DNA from: Candidatus Opimibacter skivensis
GTDB lineage: Bacteria; Bacteroidota; Bacteroidia; Chitinophagales; Saprospiraceae
Assembly: GCA_016722045.1 (NCBI GenBank)
Contig: JADKGY010000001.1
Coordinates: forward strand, 248,001-312,000
Direction of reading: 5' to 3'
DNA length: 64,000 nucleotides
Each line of letters opens with the position of its first letter. Positions within the stretch are counted from its first letter, which is position 1. The translations under genes were made by a program, and so were the position numbers. Positions 18,587 through 27,504 of this stretch are shown in pieces. The notes below the pieces were generated by a model. That model was not told the DNA's origin. It saw nothing but the letters and a program-made list of their open reading frames with translations, and did no database searches.

Positions 18587-19441
18587 TTATTTCTTCTTTA
18601 TACTTGCAGGTGTAACTCCAAAACGTTTACTGAAAGCACGGCTGAAATGGGAATTGTTTTCAAATCCACTTTCAAAAGAGGCCTCTGCAACTGTCTTTCC
18701 TAAATTAGAAAGAAGATGATGCGCATACGCAAGTCTTTTTTCCAATAGCCATTTTGCCGGTGTGGAATTGTAAATGTTTTGAAAATCGCGTTTGAATGCC
18801 GACAAACTTCTTGTACACAATTCTGCAAATCCTTCCAACTTTAAGTTGTAGCAAAAATTTTCTTCCATCACCTGTTGCAGTGTAACAGTTTGTGGTTCTT
18901 TTACCAAAGCACAGAAGTAGGAAAGCAATTCAGCATTTGCAGGATTATCGGCAATGGTTAAGATAAGTTCGCGAAATTTTAAATCCAGAATGGCGCTGTC
19001 GGGTTGTTGTTTCGAATTGAAATAGGTGAGCATGGAATTAAAAAAGCTTTGAACGGCTTCATTGTTATCAATTGGAATAACGGGCTGATAGGTATTATTA
19101 AACTTTTTTAACGGAGTTGATTTGGTTTTAAGTACATCACAAATAAATTTATCGGGAATAAAGAAAAGTATAAGACAAAATTTTGTCTCAAAAAATTGTT
19201 CAACAATGCATGCTCCCTTTTTTATGAGTACACAGTTACCTTCTTGCAAATCAAAAGAGCCATATGTGGTGTGCCATATTTTTCTGCCCTCCACAACATA
19301 AACAATGTAACTGTAATGGCTCCACAAATCTTCAAACTTATTTTCAAGGGGACAATCATACACTGTAATAAGCGATTCACCACAACTCATTTGCCTGAAA
19401 TGTGCCGGGTCGCCTTTTATTTGTGTATGCAGGTTAAACAT
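18587..19441 (-). CDS. AraC family transcriptional regulator (ExsA-like N-terminus)
   Basis: A 284-residue protein. The N-terminal cupin-like sensor part contains YSYIVYVVEGRKIWHTTYGSFDLQEGNCVLIKKGA. The C-terminal two-helix-turn-helix domain contains LEGFAELCTRSLSAFKRDF, AHHLLSNLGKTVAEASFESG and FENNSHFSRAFSKRFGVTPAS, the AraC signature. It probably activates a nearby gene; the methyltransferase 99 bases downstream on the same strand is the obvious candidate. Confidence 0.88.
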   Translation of the reverse strand: MFNLHTQIKGDPAHFRQMSCGESLITVYDCPLENKFEDLWSHYSYIVYVVEGRKIWHTTYGSFDLQEGNCVLIKKGACIVEQFFETKFCLILFFIPDKFICDVLKTKSTPLKKFNNTYQPVIPIDNNEAVQSFFNSMLTYFNSKQQPDSAILDLKFRELILTIADNPANAELLSYFCALVKEPQTVTLQQVMEENFCYNLKLEGFAELCTRSLSAFKRDFQNIYNSTPAKWLLEKRLAYAHHLLSNLGKTVAEASFESGFENNSHFSRAFSKRFGVTPASIKKK

Positions 19442-19735
19442 TTCGCTTTGCTTTTGTACAAAATTATTATTTTATTGGAAAAACTTAACCTGTTCATTTG
19501 ATTTCAACGGACCCAAAGACAGTTGAAAACTATGGATTGATTGTCTTGTAGATTGCGATTGTTTCAACAAAGCCTGACGGATAGTTACATTGGTGGCCTG
19601 TATAAGAGACCCGCACGTACAGGGTGCCTGTCCTAAGTGTGTATAAGGATGTGACAAGCCAGTCTAAGGATGAGGGGTGCACACTGTTTGAATCAACAGG
19701 CAGGGCCGCCTATTCGATTCCCTGCCGTTTTTTCA
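19442..19735. other. Gene-poor spacer with a GC hairpin
   Basis: No convincing gene. GGCAGGG and CCCTGCC (about 19701-19730) form a hairpin followed by TTTTTT on the plus strand, but no plus-strand gene precedes it. GACCCGCACGTACAGGGTG at about 19609 resembles a stem found near group II intron ORFs, but no reverse transcriptase follows. Confidence 0.3.
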
Positions 19736-20179
19736 TTAAAGCCAACGTCTCGTCTTTAATTTGTATTCTTTGAACTTGATTCCAAATTTCTTTTGAAGTT
19801 TCTTTTCTTCATGCCTCACATAAAAAATATCGCACAGGATAATGTATAGAATACCGAATGCAAGATTGAAAATATGTCCGGTTAATATAGCAATTCCTAA
19901 AAGTCCAATTGCAATACCAAGGTACATTGGATTTCTGGTGTACTTAAAAAATCTGTCTTGATGAAGTTGTGTCGGGTTAGTAAACGGATGCATTGGCGTT
20001 GCCGTTTGTTTAAAATGCTTCTTAGCATTAACAGCCATATATGAACCAAAGGCAAAAGGTATAATTCCTAATAGGTTATATGGGAAGATGATTTGCTTTC
20101 GTATAGGTAAAAGCACACTAAAAAACATCGCTACAATAAATATTTTGTACAGTGTTGGCGGGCTAATTATTTTCATCAT
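19736..20179 (-). CDS. Isoprenylcysteine carboxyl methyltransferase-like membrane protein
   Basis: A 147-residue integral membrane protein with four hydrophobic stretches. TQLHQDRFFKYTRNPMYLGIAIGLLGIAI contains the RNPMY motif of ICMT/phospholipid methyltransferase-like proteins, and VRHEEKKLQKKFGIKFKEYK is the conserved C-terminal cofactor segment. The bacterial substrates are mostly unknown. It overlaps the upstream sterol-desaturase-type gene by 17 bases, so the two form an operon, perhaps acting on the same lipid. Confidence 0.8.
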   Translation of the reverse strand: MMKIISPPTLYKIFIVAMFFSVLLPIRKQIIFPYNLLGIIPFAFGSYMAVNAKKHFKQTATPMHPFTNPTQLHQDRFFKYTRNPMYLGIAIGLLGIAILTGHIFNLAFGILYIILCDIFYVRHEEKKLQKKFGIKFKEYKLKTRRWL

Positions 20180-20987
20180 TTTTCTTAAAGTTTTTGAAAG
20201 GACTTAATAATAACCAAAGTATGTTGTTTACCTTTTCGTCTCGTACTTCTTCCAGGCCCAATTGCATTTCTTTGGGTTCTGTTTTTGTATTTGTTTTGAA
20301 AGTCCTAAATACAATATCCCATATAGGAAATACAGCCCCAAAATTAGTATCTGTTTCAGGCTGATAACTGCTGTGATGTATTCTGTGCAAATCCGGCGTT
20401 ACTAAAATATACCGTAAAACATTTTCTATTCTTTTAGGAAGTGAAATATTTGAATGAGAAATTAAAGTCACCGTAACATCCAATAGTTCATAAAGCATTA
20501 ATGTCCAAACAGGTAGTCCTAAAATTAAAATAATAGGTATGCCAATTAATGTGTTAAAAATGAATTCAAAGGGGTGAAATCTTACATTGGTGGAAACATC
20601 CATTTCCGTGTCTAAATGATGTACCCTGTGTACTCTCCATATCAATGGAATTTTATGAGCTAAGTAATGAGTAAAAAATGAAATGAAACCTCTTAGTAGC
20701 AACGAAAACAATAACAAGGCAAACCAATTTAAAGGAATTGAATTCAACAAGCCAAACTTTTTGTCTGAAGCGTACCTTGCAGCTGTTATAAATGAAACTG
20801 GCATGGCCATCATTGCAAAAATTGAAATGAGAGTCATTACAAAGTTGGTTAGCCATCTTTTGCCTCTCTTTACCTTTCTAAATGCTATTATGTATTCCAG
20901 GGCAATAAGAAGAAATAATAATCCAAAGAATAAAATGAATTGAAAATCTTCCGATGAATTAATTAGCCATTGTTGAAATTTGTCCAT
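20163..20987 (-). CDS. Sterol desaturase / fatty acid hydroxylase superfamily protein
   Basis: A 274-residue membrane enzyme with the di-iron histidine clusters HYLAHKIPLIWRVHRVHHLD and DLHRIHHSSY, plus an upstream SHSNIS region. The family hydroxylates or desaturates sterols, carotenoids, sphingoid bases or alkylglycerols with O2. The exact substrate cannot be told. It overlaps the downstream ICMT-like gene. Confidence 0.88.
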   Translation of the reverse strand: MDKFQQWLINSSEDFQFILFFGLLFLLIALEYIIAFRKVKRGKRWLTNFVMTLISIFAMMAMPVSFITAARYASDKKFGLLNSIPLNWFALLLFSLLLRGFISFFTHYLAHKIPLIWRVHRVHHLDTEMDVSTNVRFHPFEFIFNTLIGIPIILILGLPVWTLMLYELLDVTVTLISHSNISLPKRIENVLRYILVTPDLHRIHHSSYQPETDTNFGAVFPIWDIVFRTFKTNTKTEPKEMQLGLEEVRDEKVNNILWLLLSPFKNFKKNDENN

Positions 20988-21047
20988 ACTTATTTTTACG
21001 GCAAAGATGGACTTGATAAAATAATAAATTCTTGGTATAAACCAAGA

Positions 21048-21620
21048 TTATATTCTGACTGTATTCAGAAGTTTGGAAAAATTCGTAGGGTCTATTTTGA
21101 GGTAATTGGCAATTTCTTTATGCGGAATTTGATTGATTAGCTGTGGACTGTTTTTCATAAAATCTTTAAACCGTTCTTCTATGGATAAAGTCAGAATTCT
21201 GTGATAGCGATTTACAACACCTCCAAGAGTTCCAATCAAGGTTTTTCTCAACAAAGATTCAAACTCATGATGCTTTTCCACAAAACCGATGAAGTCGGCA
21301 TAAGAAATACGAAGAAACTCACTCTCTGTAAGGCATTCAAAAGAATACCTGGAAGGCTTCTGTGTGAGGAATGATTCGGGAATACAGGTAAATGCAAACG
21401 GATAAGTAAAAGCAACGTTAAATTCTTTACCGTCTTTTATGTAGTAAGCTTTTTGTATTCCTTTGGTGGTAAAATACAGATAGCGTTCAACAGAATCTTT
21501 GTGGGTTATTATCTCTTTTCGCGCACCTGCTTTATGATACCATGCATTATGGAACTCATTTAATAAGTTGTCAGGTATTTTGTGAATTTTATTGAGATAT
21601 GTTTTTAATTCATCTTTCAT
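21048..21620 (-). CDS. Crp/Fnr family regulator
   Basis: A 190-residue protein with an N-terminal cyclic-nucleotide-binding-like beta roll (SVERYLYFTTKGIQKAYYIKDGKEFNVAFTYP) and a C-terminal HTH (QIPHKEIANYLKIDPTNFSKLLNTVRI). The effector-binding residues of true CRP are not conserved, as in many Bacteroidota members. The start codon is 40 bases inside the sequence GTTATGTGCC (21660 down, minus strand), the same spacing seen for cassette genes at 38-54 kb, which may mean this is a cassette remnant. Confidence 0.83.
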   Translation of the reverse strand: MKDELKTYLNKIHKIPDNLLNEFHNAWYHKAGARKEIITHKDSVERYLYFTTKGIQKAYYIKDGKEFNVAFTYPFAFTCIPESFLTQKPSRYSFECLTESEFLRISYADFIGFVEKHHEFESLLRKTLIGTLGGVVNRYHRILTLSIEERFKDFMKNSPQLINQIPHKEIANYLKIDPTNFSKLLNTVRI

Positions 21621-22064
21621 TTCAGCATCGTTAAATCGGAGTTTTAAAATGGCACATAACGTTTAGCCATTTGTGCTGCCGAGGGTTTTATCTATTCCTC
21701 GCCCTTGCGATGGCTGCCGAATGAAGAACTAAAGTAGAAATTTTGCCAGATTTCCTCTGTTTCACTTTCCGCGAAGGAATTGATCATTTACAGCCGTACA
21801 ACGTAGCTGACGTCAATGATAAGCAATAAGTCATGTTGATCCAGGAAATTCTTTTTGATGCGGCATGGCTGGACAGGGCGTTGTGCAGGTGTGGCATTAG
21901 TATTCCGTCCGCCCACAGCCGCTATTGATTGTAAACTGAAGTTGTAGTTAAGAACTAAAGTCTAAAGTTGTTTTGCCAGCCCGAACCACAACCTGGATTT
22001 GCAATTAGCTGAAGTTTGTTTGTTCGGTCACACTTGCACAAAACCCAATGTTGGCTGCAGGAAA
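21621..22064. other. Non-coding spacer with attC-like edges
   Basis: No gene seen. The left edge GGCACATAAC (21651-21660) and the right edge CCAATGTTGGCTGC (22045-22058) look like the boundaries of the attC-like elements further right. The intervening sequence has no single long palindrome I could confirm. Confidence 0.3.
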
Positions 22065-22484
22065 TCATCGCTTATCAATGATTGCTACTGTAAATCGACT
22101 AATGCAAAAAATTTTGTCTTGGTCGCTATAAAGTCTAATATCCCAAACATGAGTCTTATTACCTAAGTGAATAGGACTACATACTCCTCTGACTTCTCCA
22201 GAACTTACTGGTCTAAGGTGATTTGCATTAATCTCTAAACCAACGCAGACAAACTCATTAGTGTCAATAACTAAACTGCTGGCAAAAGTTCCTATTGTCT
22301 CTGCAAGTACTACAGATGCTCCGCCATGTAAAATTCCGAATGGCTGTCGAGTCTTTTCGTTTATGGGCATTGTCGCAGTAAGAGAATTCTCGCTCCAGTC
22401 TGTGAACTTTATACCCAAAAAACTACCTAAGTATTCTGGATATTTATTCAGGCTGTCCAAATTAATTTCAGATTTCCAAATCAT
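22065..22484 (-). CDS. PaaI-type hotdog thioesterase, probable cassette gene
   Basis: A 139-residue hotdog protein with the PaaI-like signature GILHGGASVVLAETIGTFAS, preceded by TATMPINEKTRQPF and followed by CVGLEINANHLRPVSSGEVRG. It probably hydrolyses an acyl-CoA or related thioester. The gene is bordered by GCAGCAAAC (22507-22515) and GTTGGCTGC (22050-22058), reverse complements with one mismatch. The start is 31 bases from one border and the stop 7 bases from the other, the same layout as the cassettes at 38-54 kb. Confidence 0.85.
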   Translation of the reverse strand: MIWKSEINLDSLNKYPEYLGSFLGIKFTDWSENSLTATMPINEKTRQPFGILHGGASVVLAETIGTFASSLVIDTNEFVCVGLEINANHLRPVSSGEVRGVCSPIHLGNKTHVWDIRLYSDQDKIFCISRFTVAIIDKR

Positions 22485-22542
22485 TTTGAAAGTTTTTATT
22501 TTGCTTGCAGCAAACGTTTCGGGGCTTGGTGTAGTAGGGGCA

Positions 22543-22734
22543 TTATGAGTACGCCACTCTACCTTTTATGTCAATGTAAAGCATACTACCTAAACCATAA
22601 ATCTCTTCCCCCATTATATCCCCATGTCCTTCTCTCATTAACTTCAAAGTTAACCAATGGTCAAAATAAAGGTTGCGATGGGGTATTTGAGAAATCTCCT
22701 CATATTTCTGTATTGCTTTTTCCAGTGATACCAC
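22543..22734 (-). CDS. Small unknown protein, possible cassette gene
   Basis: A 63-codon frame with a GTG start (MVSLEKAIQKYEEIS...) and no recognised family. It starts 42 bases inside GTTATTGGC (22776 down, minus strand), and its last codons run into a short imperfect hairpin (about 22528-22562), as HicA does at 42.2 kb. Position and layout suggest a short cassette gene; the sequence alone does not prove it. Confidence 0.35.
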   Translation of the reverse strand: MVSLEKAIQKYEEISQIPHRNLYFDHWLTLKLMREGHGDIMGEEIYGLGSMLYIDIKGRVAYS

Positions 22735-22778
22735 TATTTCTCAGTCGGTGCACGGTTCTCTAAAATTGCCAATAACAA

Positions 22779-23084
22779 CAGTTTGTGCAAGAACCTTTCT
22801 TTAATTCCTCCTTAAAGGCTTTGGTTCATGTCCGTACGGCCGAAAAAATATTTGTTAAATTTTGATTTTCATTCCGAATAGGGTATAACAGTCTGAAATT
22901 GAAAAAATCAACCTCGTGATCCACTTTTTCATCCCCTTGACTCCCAAAATATACAATATTCTTCGAAAATTGTAGACAAGGTAAATAAGCCCGAACTCTC
23001 CATCGTTTTTCAGGCGATCTTTGCGTAGTATATGGTTATATCCCCATTGCCGTTTTATGGTACCGAAGATATGTTTAATGATCT
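22779..23084 (-). pseudogene. 3' relic of an IS1182-family transposase
   Basis: CAGTTTGTGCAAGAACCTTT matches the left inverted repeat of the full IS at 51309. The following ~300 bases match the 3' end of that element base by base with scattered changes (CTCCCAAAATAT, ATTCTTCGAAAATTGTAGA, TCTCCATCGTTTTTC). The copy stops near 23084, so only the end of the transposase gene remains. The left flank is CCAATAACAA, so it had inserted next to an attC-like AAC boundary. Confidence 0.85.
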
Positions 23085-23125
23085 ATGGCTATGCAAAATG
23101 TCTAATCATTAAATTCTTATTCCTA

Positions 23126-23800
23126 TTATTTTTGTTGTTGTAAAGAGAGATTGTTGAATAAGACTATCTGAAATTGATTGCGGTAGCTACTTTCCAAAGT
23201 TTGATTCATAAAGCCTGCTTCCATTCGAAAATTTTTACTAAATACATAACCTAAAGCACCATACAAGCGATTTCTATCAAAAAGGGTATTCGTTGAATTT
23301 AAAAATATTTCGTTATAAGCCGAAGCATATATTGCCTTAGCCTCCATTGTTTTTTTGTTTAGAGGAACATTTAACGATAAAAAATAGCGAAAGCGCATTT
23401 TAAAATCGTCGGCTAAAAATCGTTCCTCAATTCTATAACGATGTTGTATAAAAACCCTTCCAAAATTTTGTCGGGTAATGAATTGCTGGTACAGCCGATG
23501 TTCGTTTGTGCCTACTTTGTCATCAGAATTAGGAATATATCGTTGCGATTTTATAAAAGCATATCCCAACAAAACATTATTATTGTTTTCAGTTAAATTA
23601 TAACCAACGCCTGTTCGTAATAGAAGTTGTTGCAAATCGCCTGCAAAATTGTAATTGCGGTATTGTACCTCGTTCCACCAATTCCATTTGTTGTTTATTT
23701 TTTGGTTGCCAAAGTAAATGAACCAATTACCAACATCACTTTTTTGCGAAAAACCGGCAATTGGAATAAGGATTAATAATGTTAATACAAATCGTTTCAT
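23126..23800 (-). CDS. DUF2490 outer-membrane protein
   Basis: A 224-residue protein with a signal peptide (MKRFVLTLLILIPIAGFSQ) and a string of amphipathic strands ending FQIVLFNNLSL. GNWFIYFGNQKINNKWNWWNEVQYRNYN and LRTGVGYNL are typical of the DUF2490 family, predicted beta-barrels of unknown function common in Bacteroidota. The C-terminal residues QLQQQK are not the usual aromatic end. It is adjacent to the IS1182 relic. Confidence 0.8.
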   Translation of the reverse strand: MKRFVLTLLILIPIAGFSQKSDVGNWFIYFGNQKINNKWNWWNEVQYRNYNFAGDLQQLLLRTGVGYNLTENNNNVLLGYAFIKSQRYIPNSDDKVGTNEHRLYQQFITRQNFGRVFIQHRYRIEERFLADDFKMRFRYFLSLNVPLNKKTMEAKAIYASAYNEIFLNSTNTLFDRNRLYGALGYVFSKNFRMEAGFMNQTLESSYRNQFQIVLFNNLSLQQQK

Positions 23801-24000
23801 CTTAATTATTTGTTTACTGTAATTGATATTTTTCTCATGTGTGAAAAATTACACGTTAAATTCAGGAGCATGAAACCAGCGCACGGTTAAGTGGATTAAA
23901 CCTGAAAAGAAGTTGGAAACGTGAGATGGCTCGGCCGATTGCATCCAGAGGCATGGATGGCTACCCAATGAGCGGGAGATCATATATCGTCAATAATCAA

Positions 24001-24507
24001 TTAATGCTTATTGTGAAGTATTTTTTCAGACCACGCTAATAAAACAGACGAAAGTAAAAACACCATATGAATAATGACCTGCCACATTACATGCTCGGAC
24101 GCATAGGACTTGATATTGATAAACGTGATCAGCAGATGAATACCGGAAACCCCAATAAGTGAACCAGCTAATTTTACTTTCAACGTTCCGGCATCTATTT
24201 TCTGCAACCACTCCGGTTTATCTTCATGCGTATCAATATCAAGTCGGCTTACAAAAGTGGAATACCCTCCAATGATAACCATCGTAAGCAAATTGCCCAC
24301 CATCGTAATATCCACCAGGGTGAGAACGCCAAGCATCAATGCTGATTCTGATATTTCATTTATGGTTGTGCACAGATGAATTAATTCGAGAATAAATTTA
24401 TAGGCATACAAGATTCCTCCGATGATTAATCCCACATAAAGTGGTGATTGTATCCATCGGCTTGCAAAAATTATTTTCTCTAAAGAAGATTCTACTTTAT
24501 TACTCAC
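24001..24507 (-). CDS. YqhA/TIGR00645 family membrane protein
   Basis: A 168-residue protein with four hydrophobic helices. KIIFASRWIQSPLYVGLIIG, LVDITMVGNLLTMVIIGGY, DKPEWLQKIDAGTLKVKLAGSLIGVSGIHLL and a C-terminal helix pair match the TIGR00645 (YqhA) family closely. Function is unknown; homologues are widespread inner-membrane proteins. It lies 39 bases downstream of the carbonic anhydrase gene on the same strand and is probably co-transcribed with it. Confidence 0.88.
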   Translation of the reverse strand: MSNKVESSLEKIIFASRWIQSPLYVGLIIGGILYAYKFILELIHLCTTINEISESALMLGVLTLVDITMVGNLLTMVIIGGYSTFVSRLDIDTHEDKPEWLQKIDAGTLKVKLAGSLIGVSGIHLLITFINIKSYASEHVMWQVIIHMVFLLSSVLLAWSEKILHNKH

Positions 24508-24546
24508 TTATTTCAGGTTTTTTTTTATGAATTCTTAATTGGCGTC

Positions 24547-25248
24547 CTACTCCATGAACATCACCTTTCCTGAAGACAAATCGTAAAACGCGCCTACAAT
24601 TTTTACTTCATCATTTTTAACCAAATCCGCTATTACCGGACTACTTTTTAAAATATCTGCAATAGTCAATTCAACATTCTTTTTGGCAGATTCCGTTAGC
24701 ATCAAATCCGGGTTTGATTTATCTCCGGTAATTGCAGGTTTTAGTTGATCAACGAGTTGCGTAAGATTTCCTAATTCGGCATTATCAACTGCGCCTTTAA
24801 CCGCGCCGCATTTATTGTGTCCCATCACTACAATTAGTTTTGTGCCTTTGACCTTTGTGGCAAACTCCATACTACCTAAAATATTCGGGTCTTCTATGTT
24901 ACCGGCAACTCTTGCAACAAAAATATTTCCAATACCCTGGTCAAAAATAATTTCGGGTGGTATGCGAGAGTCAAGACATGAGAGAATTACGGAGTGCGGA
25001 TGCTGGTCAGATTTAGTGCGTTCAATCTGATCGAGGTAATCGGTGTTTATCGGCTTGCCGTCCAGGAATCGAAGATTCCCTTCTCGCAATTCCGCTAAAG
25101 CATCCTCCGGTGTATGGATAGCCGTATGCGCAGCTTCAACTTTAGGGTTTGATTTTAGGGCAGCGTTTGGGGTTCTTTGTGCCTGAGCGTACGTGGTGAC
25201 AACTACAGTAGAAATTACCGCTAGAAAAATTAATTTTATGCTTAACAT
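24547..25248 (-). CDS. Exported beta-class carbonic anhydrase
   Basis: A 233-residue protein with an N-terminal signal sequence (IFLAVISTVVVTTYAQAQ), so it probably acts in the periplasm. Zinc ligands are the Cys and Asp of SCLDSR (with the catalytic Asp-Arg dyad) and the His and Cys of VMGHNKCGAVKGA. It hydrates CO2 to bicarbonate. It is divergently transcribed from a LysR-type gene 103 bases away, a common pairing in which the LysR protein controls the anhydrase. Confidence 0.92.
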   Translation of the reverse strand: MLSIKLIFLAVISTVVVTTYAQAQRTPNAALKSNPKVEAAHTAIHTPEDALAELREGNLRFLDGKPINTDYLDQIERTKSDQHPHSVILSCLDSRIPPEIIFDQGIGNIFVARVAGNIEDPNILGSMEFATKVKGTKLIVVMGHNKCGAVKGAVDNAELGNLTQLVDQLKPAITGDKSNPDLMLTESAKKNVELTIADILKSSPVIADLVKNDEVKIVGAFYDLSSGKVMFME

Positions 25249-25285
25249 GATGTTTATAATTTGAGGTTTATATTAATTAACACTG

Positions 25286-25293
25286 CAAAATTA
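25286..25293 (-). promoter_or_regulatory. -7 box of the carbonic anhydrase gene
   Basis: Minus-strand TAATTTTG matches TAnnTTTG and lies 38 bases before the start codon at 25248. A -33 element could not be fixed. Confidence 0.4.
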
Positions 25294-25319
25294 AGTACCG
25301 CCTTTCATATAATATCATT

Positions 25320-25327
25320 TATATTTG
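25320..25327 (+). promoter_or_regulatory. -7 box of the lysR gene
   Basis: TATATTTG matches TAnnTTTG, 24 bases before the LysR start at 25352. The two divergent promoters lie back to back, which would let one bound LysR dimer affect both. Confidence 0.4.
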
Positions 25328-25351
25328 CAATGTTTACCATAAATATTATTT

Positions 25352-26275
25352 ATGAATTATACAATCCATCAACTTCGGATATTCCTAAAAATTACGCAAA
25401 CACAAAGTGTTACTAAAGCCTCGGAAGAGCTGCACCTGACACAGCCTGCTGTTTCCATACAACTCAAAAACTTCCAGGACCAATTTGACATACCACTAAC
25501 TGAAATCGTTGGCCGAAAACTATTTATAACCGATTTTGGAAAAGAAATAGCCCTGGCAGCAGAAAATATATTAAATCAGGTTAATGCTATCAACACTAAA
25601 ACACAGGCGTATAAAGGACAGTTGACGGGTCGTTTAAAATTTTCCATCGTGTCCACAGGCAAGTATGTAATGCCTTATTTTTTAACCGACTTCCTGAAAA
25701 ATCATGACGGCATTGAACTGCTCCTTGATGTAACCAACAAAACAAGAGTAATTGAGAGCCTGGAAAAGAACGAAGTTGATTTTTCATTAGTGTCCGTATT
25801 GCCTGATACGATACAAATGGAGAAAATCGAATTGATGCAAAACAAATTATATGTGGTCAGCAATACCCGGCAAAAATTTAAAAACAAGATTTATGATAAA
25901 TCAATTTTTGAAACGATACCATTGATATACAGAGAGCAGGGCTCAGGCACAAGACAAATCATGGAAATATTTATAAAGAAAAACAATATGCCTGTTCGGA
26001 AAAAAATGGAGCTTACTTCGAATGAAGCCGTTAAACAAGCTGTAATTGCCGGGCTGGGTTGCTCCATCATGCCATTGATAGGCATTAAGAATGAATTGCA
26101 GAATGGAGAGTTACAAATTATTCCCGTCAAAGGTTTTCCGATCAAATCAGTTTGGAATTTGATTTGGGTAAAGGGAAAAAATCATTCTCCGGTTGCCCTG
26201 TCCTTTTTAAACTATATAAAAAAAGAGAAAGCAAATATTATCAAAGACAAGTTTGATTGGTTTGAGCAGTATTAG
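25352..26275 (+). CDS. LysR family transcriptional regulator
   Basis: A 307-residue LysR protein. The N-terminal HTH is LRIFLKITQTQSVTKASEELHLTQPAVSIQLKNFQDQF, followed by a linker helix and a substrate-binding domain (residues about 90-300) with LKFSIVSTGKYVMPYFLTDF and GLGCSIMPLIGIKNEL. The closest style is the CbbR/CysB group. The divergent gene encodes carbonic anhydrase, the likely target. It is one of the few plus-strand genes in the window. Confidence 0.9.
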   Translation: MNYTIHQLRIFLKITQTQSVTKASEELHLTQPAVSIQLKNFQDQFDIPLTEIVGRKLFITDFGKEIALAAENILNQVNAINTKTQAYKGQLTGRLKFSIVSTGKYVMPYFLTDFLKNHDGIELLLDVTNKTRVIESLEKNEVDFSLVSVLPDTIQMEKIELMQNKLYVVSNTRQKFKNKIYDKSIFETIPLIYREQGSGTRQIMEIFIKKNNMPVRKKMELTSNEAVKQAVIAGLGCSIMPLIGIKNELQNGELQIIPVKGFPIKSVWNLIWVKGKNHSPVALSFLNYIKKEKANIIKDKFDWFEQY

Positions 26276-26621
26276 AGTTACGATGTCGAGCGGAAGCGGT
26301 CCTGATTTTCGAGATTGTTTTTATTCTATTTTTGACCTGGTGAATTCACAAGTTTATTTTCCTTCTGCAGTGGTCGCATTTGTCAACTAAATAATGTTGA
26401 TGTGTTTCGTGCGTTGGAATAAAATCGCATTAAATATTTTGTGGGTTGGCATAAATAAAATTAATAATAGAGCCGTATCTGTTCATTCATACCGTCACCG
26501 GTTGTTTCAATGTTGTTTTGGAGAAATAAATGACTACTTAATTAAATGTTAAATAGTAAACCAAAATAGTAAGCATGACGTTTGACTCCCATTCGATAAC
26601 AAAAAACAAAAATTAAACATC

Positions 26622-27311
26622 ATGACAAAAAGATTTTCAATTTTTACCTCAGCACTATTTGTAGCTGCAGTCGTATTGTTTTCTTCCTGCGAGAAAGATG
26701 ATCCGGCAATTGACCAATTTCGCGCAAACGTTTTAGTCGCTCATGCCTCACCCGATGCCCCGGGAGTTGACCTGTTGGTGGATAACACCAAACAGAATTC
26801 AACAGCTCTTAATCATCCTGATAATACAGGATACCTTAAGGTGGAGGCCGGTACCCGCAACATCAAAATCAACGTTACGGGCACTTCAACTACTGTAATC
26901 GAGGCAGATCTCACACTTACAAAGGATATGAACTACTCTGTTTTCGCGGTAGATTCAGTTTCCAAAATTTCAGCAATTGTGCTTACAGATGACCTTACTG
27001 CACCTGCAGCAGGCAAAGCACACGTTCGTTTTATACACTTATCTCCAAATGCACCTGCAGTGGATGTAGCCGTAGCAAGCAGCGGAGCTGTAGTATTTGG
27101 AAACAAAGCGTTTAAGGAGTACACAGCCTTTACGCCGCTGGATGCCGGCACGTACAATTTAGATGTACGTGTAGCAGGGACTTCAACTGTAGCACTTGTG
27201 TTGCCTCCTATTACTTTAGAAGCAGGTAAAATCTACACCGTGTTCGCAAAAGGTTTCCTTGGGGGAAGTGGAGCGCAGGCATTAGGTGCTGAAATCATCG
27301 TAAATAAATAA
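26622..27311 (+). CDS. DUF4397 lipoprotein
   Basis: A 229-residue protein with a lipoprotein signal (VLFSSCEKDD, Cys as lipidation site). It has two DUF4397 repeats: ANVLVAHASPDAPGVDLLVDN through about residue 120, and AHVRFIHLSPNAPAVDVAVAS through the end. Each has an Ig-like strand pattern. Function is unknown; such proteins are surface- or periplasm-anchored. The gene stands alone on the plus strand with a terminator just after it. The 345 bases upstream (26276-26621) hold no gene. Confidence 0.85.
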   Translation: MTKRFSIFTSALFVAAVVLFSSCEKDDPAIDQFRANVLVAHASPDAPGVDLLVDNTKQNSTALNHPDNTGYLKVEAGTRNIKINVTGTSTTVIEADLTLTKDMNYSVFAVDSVSKISAIVLTDDLTAPAAGKAHVRFIHLSPNAPAVDVAVASSGAVVFGNKAFKEYTAFTPLDAGTYNLDVRVAGTSTVALVLPPITLEAGKIYTVFAKGFLGGSGAQALGAEIIVNK

Positions 27312-27327
27312 TCACATCAGCAAAAAA

Positions 27328-27363
27328 TTAAAAAGCCCATGCATTGTGTATGGGCTTTTTAAT
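27328..27363 (+). terminator. Terminator of the DUF4397 gene
   Basis: AAAAGCCCAT pairs with ATGGGCTTTTT around a nine-base loop, with a T run on the plus strand 17 bases after the stop codon. Confidence 0.85.
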
Positions 27364-27454
27364 TTAGCTAAACTTCCATTTTTTACCTCTTGGTACCCTA
27401 ATTTTAAACTCGCGACCAATCTGCACAACCTTGTCAAACGTTGACGAGACATTG

Positions 27455-27504
27455 CCGAATATATTTTCTACGATCTGTTGATGGGCAGCATATATTTCAG
27501 GATG
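27455..27504 (-). pseudogene. Fragment of an IS1182-family transposase
   Basis: The minus strand reads HPEIYAAHQQIVENIFG, matching HPEIYAARQEIIEHIFG around the catalytic Glu of the 51.4-kb transposase. After this the frame continues into unrelated sequence. It is a short relic abutting the truncated HNH gene. Confidence 0.65.

Noticed and set aside
19472..19657. A 61-codon minus-strand frame
   Set aside because: No homology, atypical composition (MSHPYTHLGQAPCTC) and no plausible context.
19500..19700. Group II intron remnant
   Set aside because: GACCCGCACGTACAGGGTG resembles a stem near intron ORFs, but no reverse transcriptase, domain V or further support was found.
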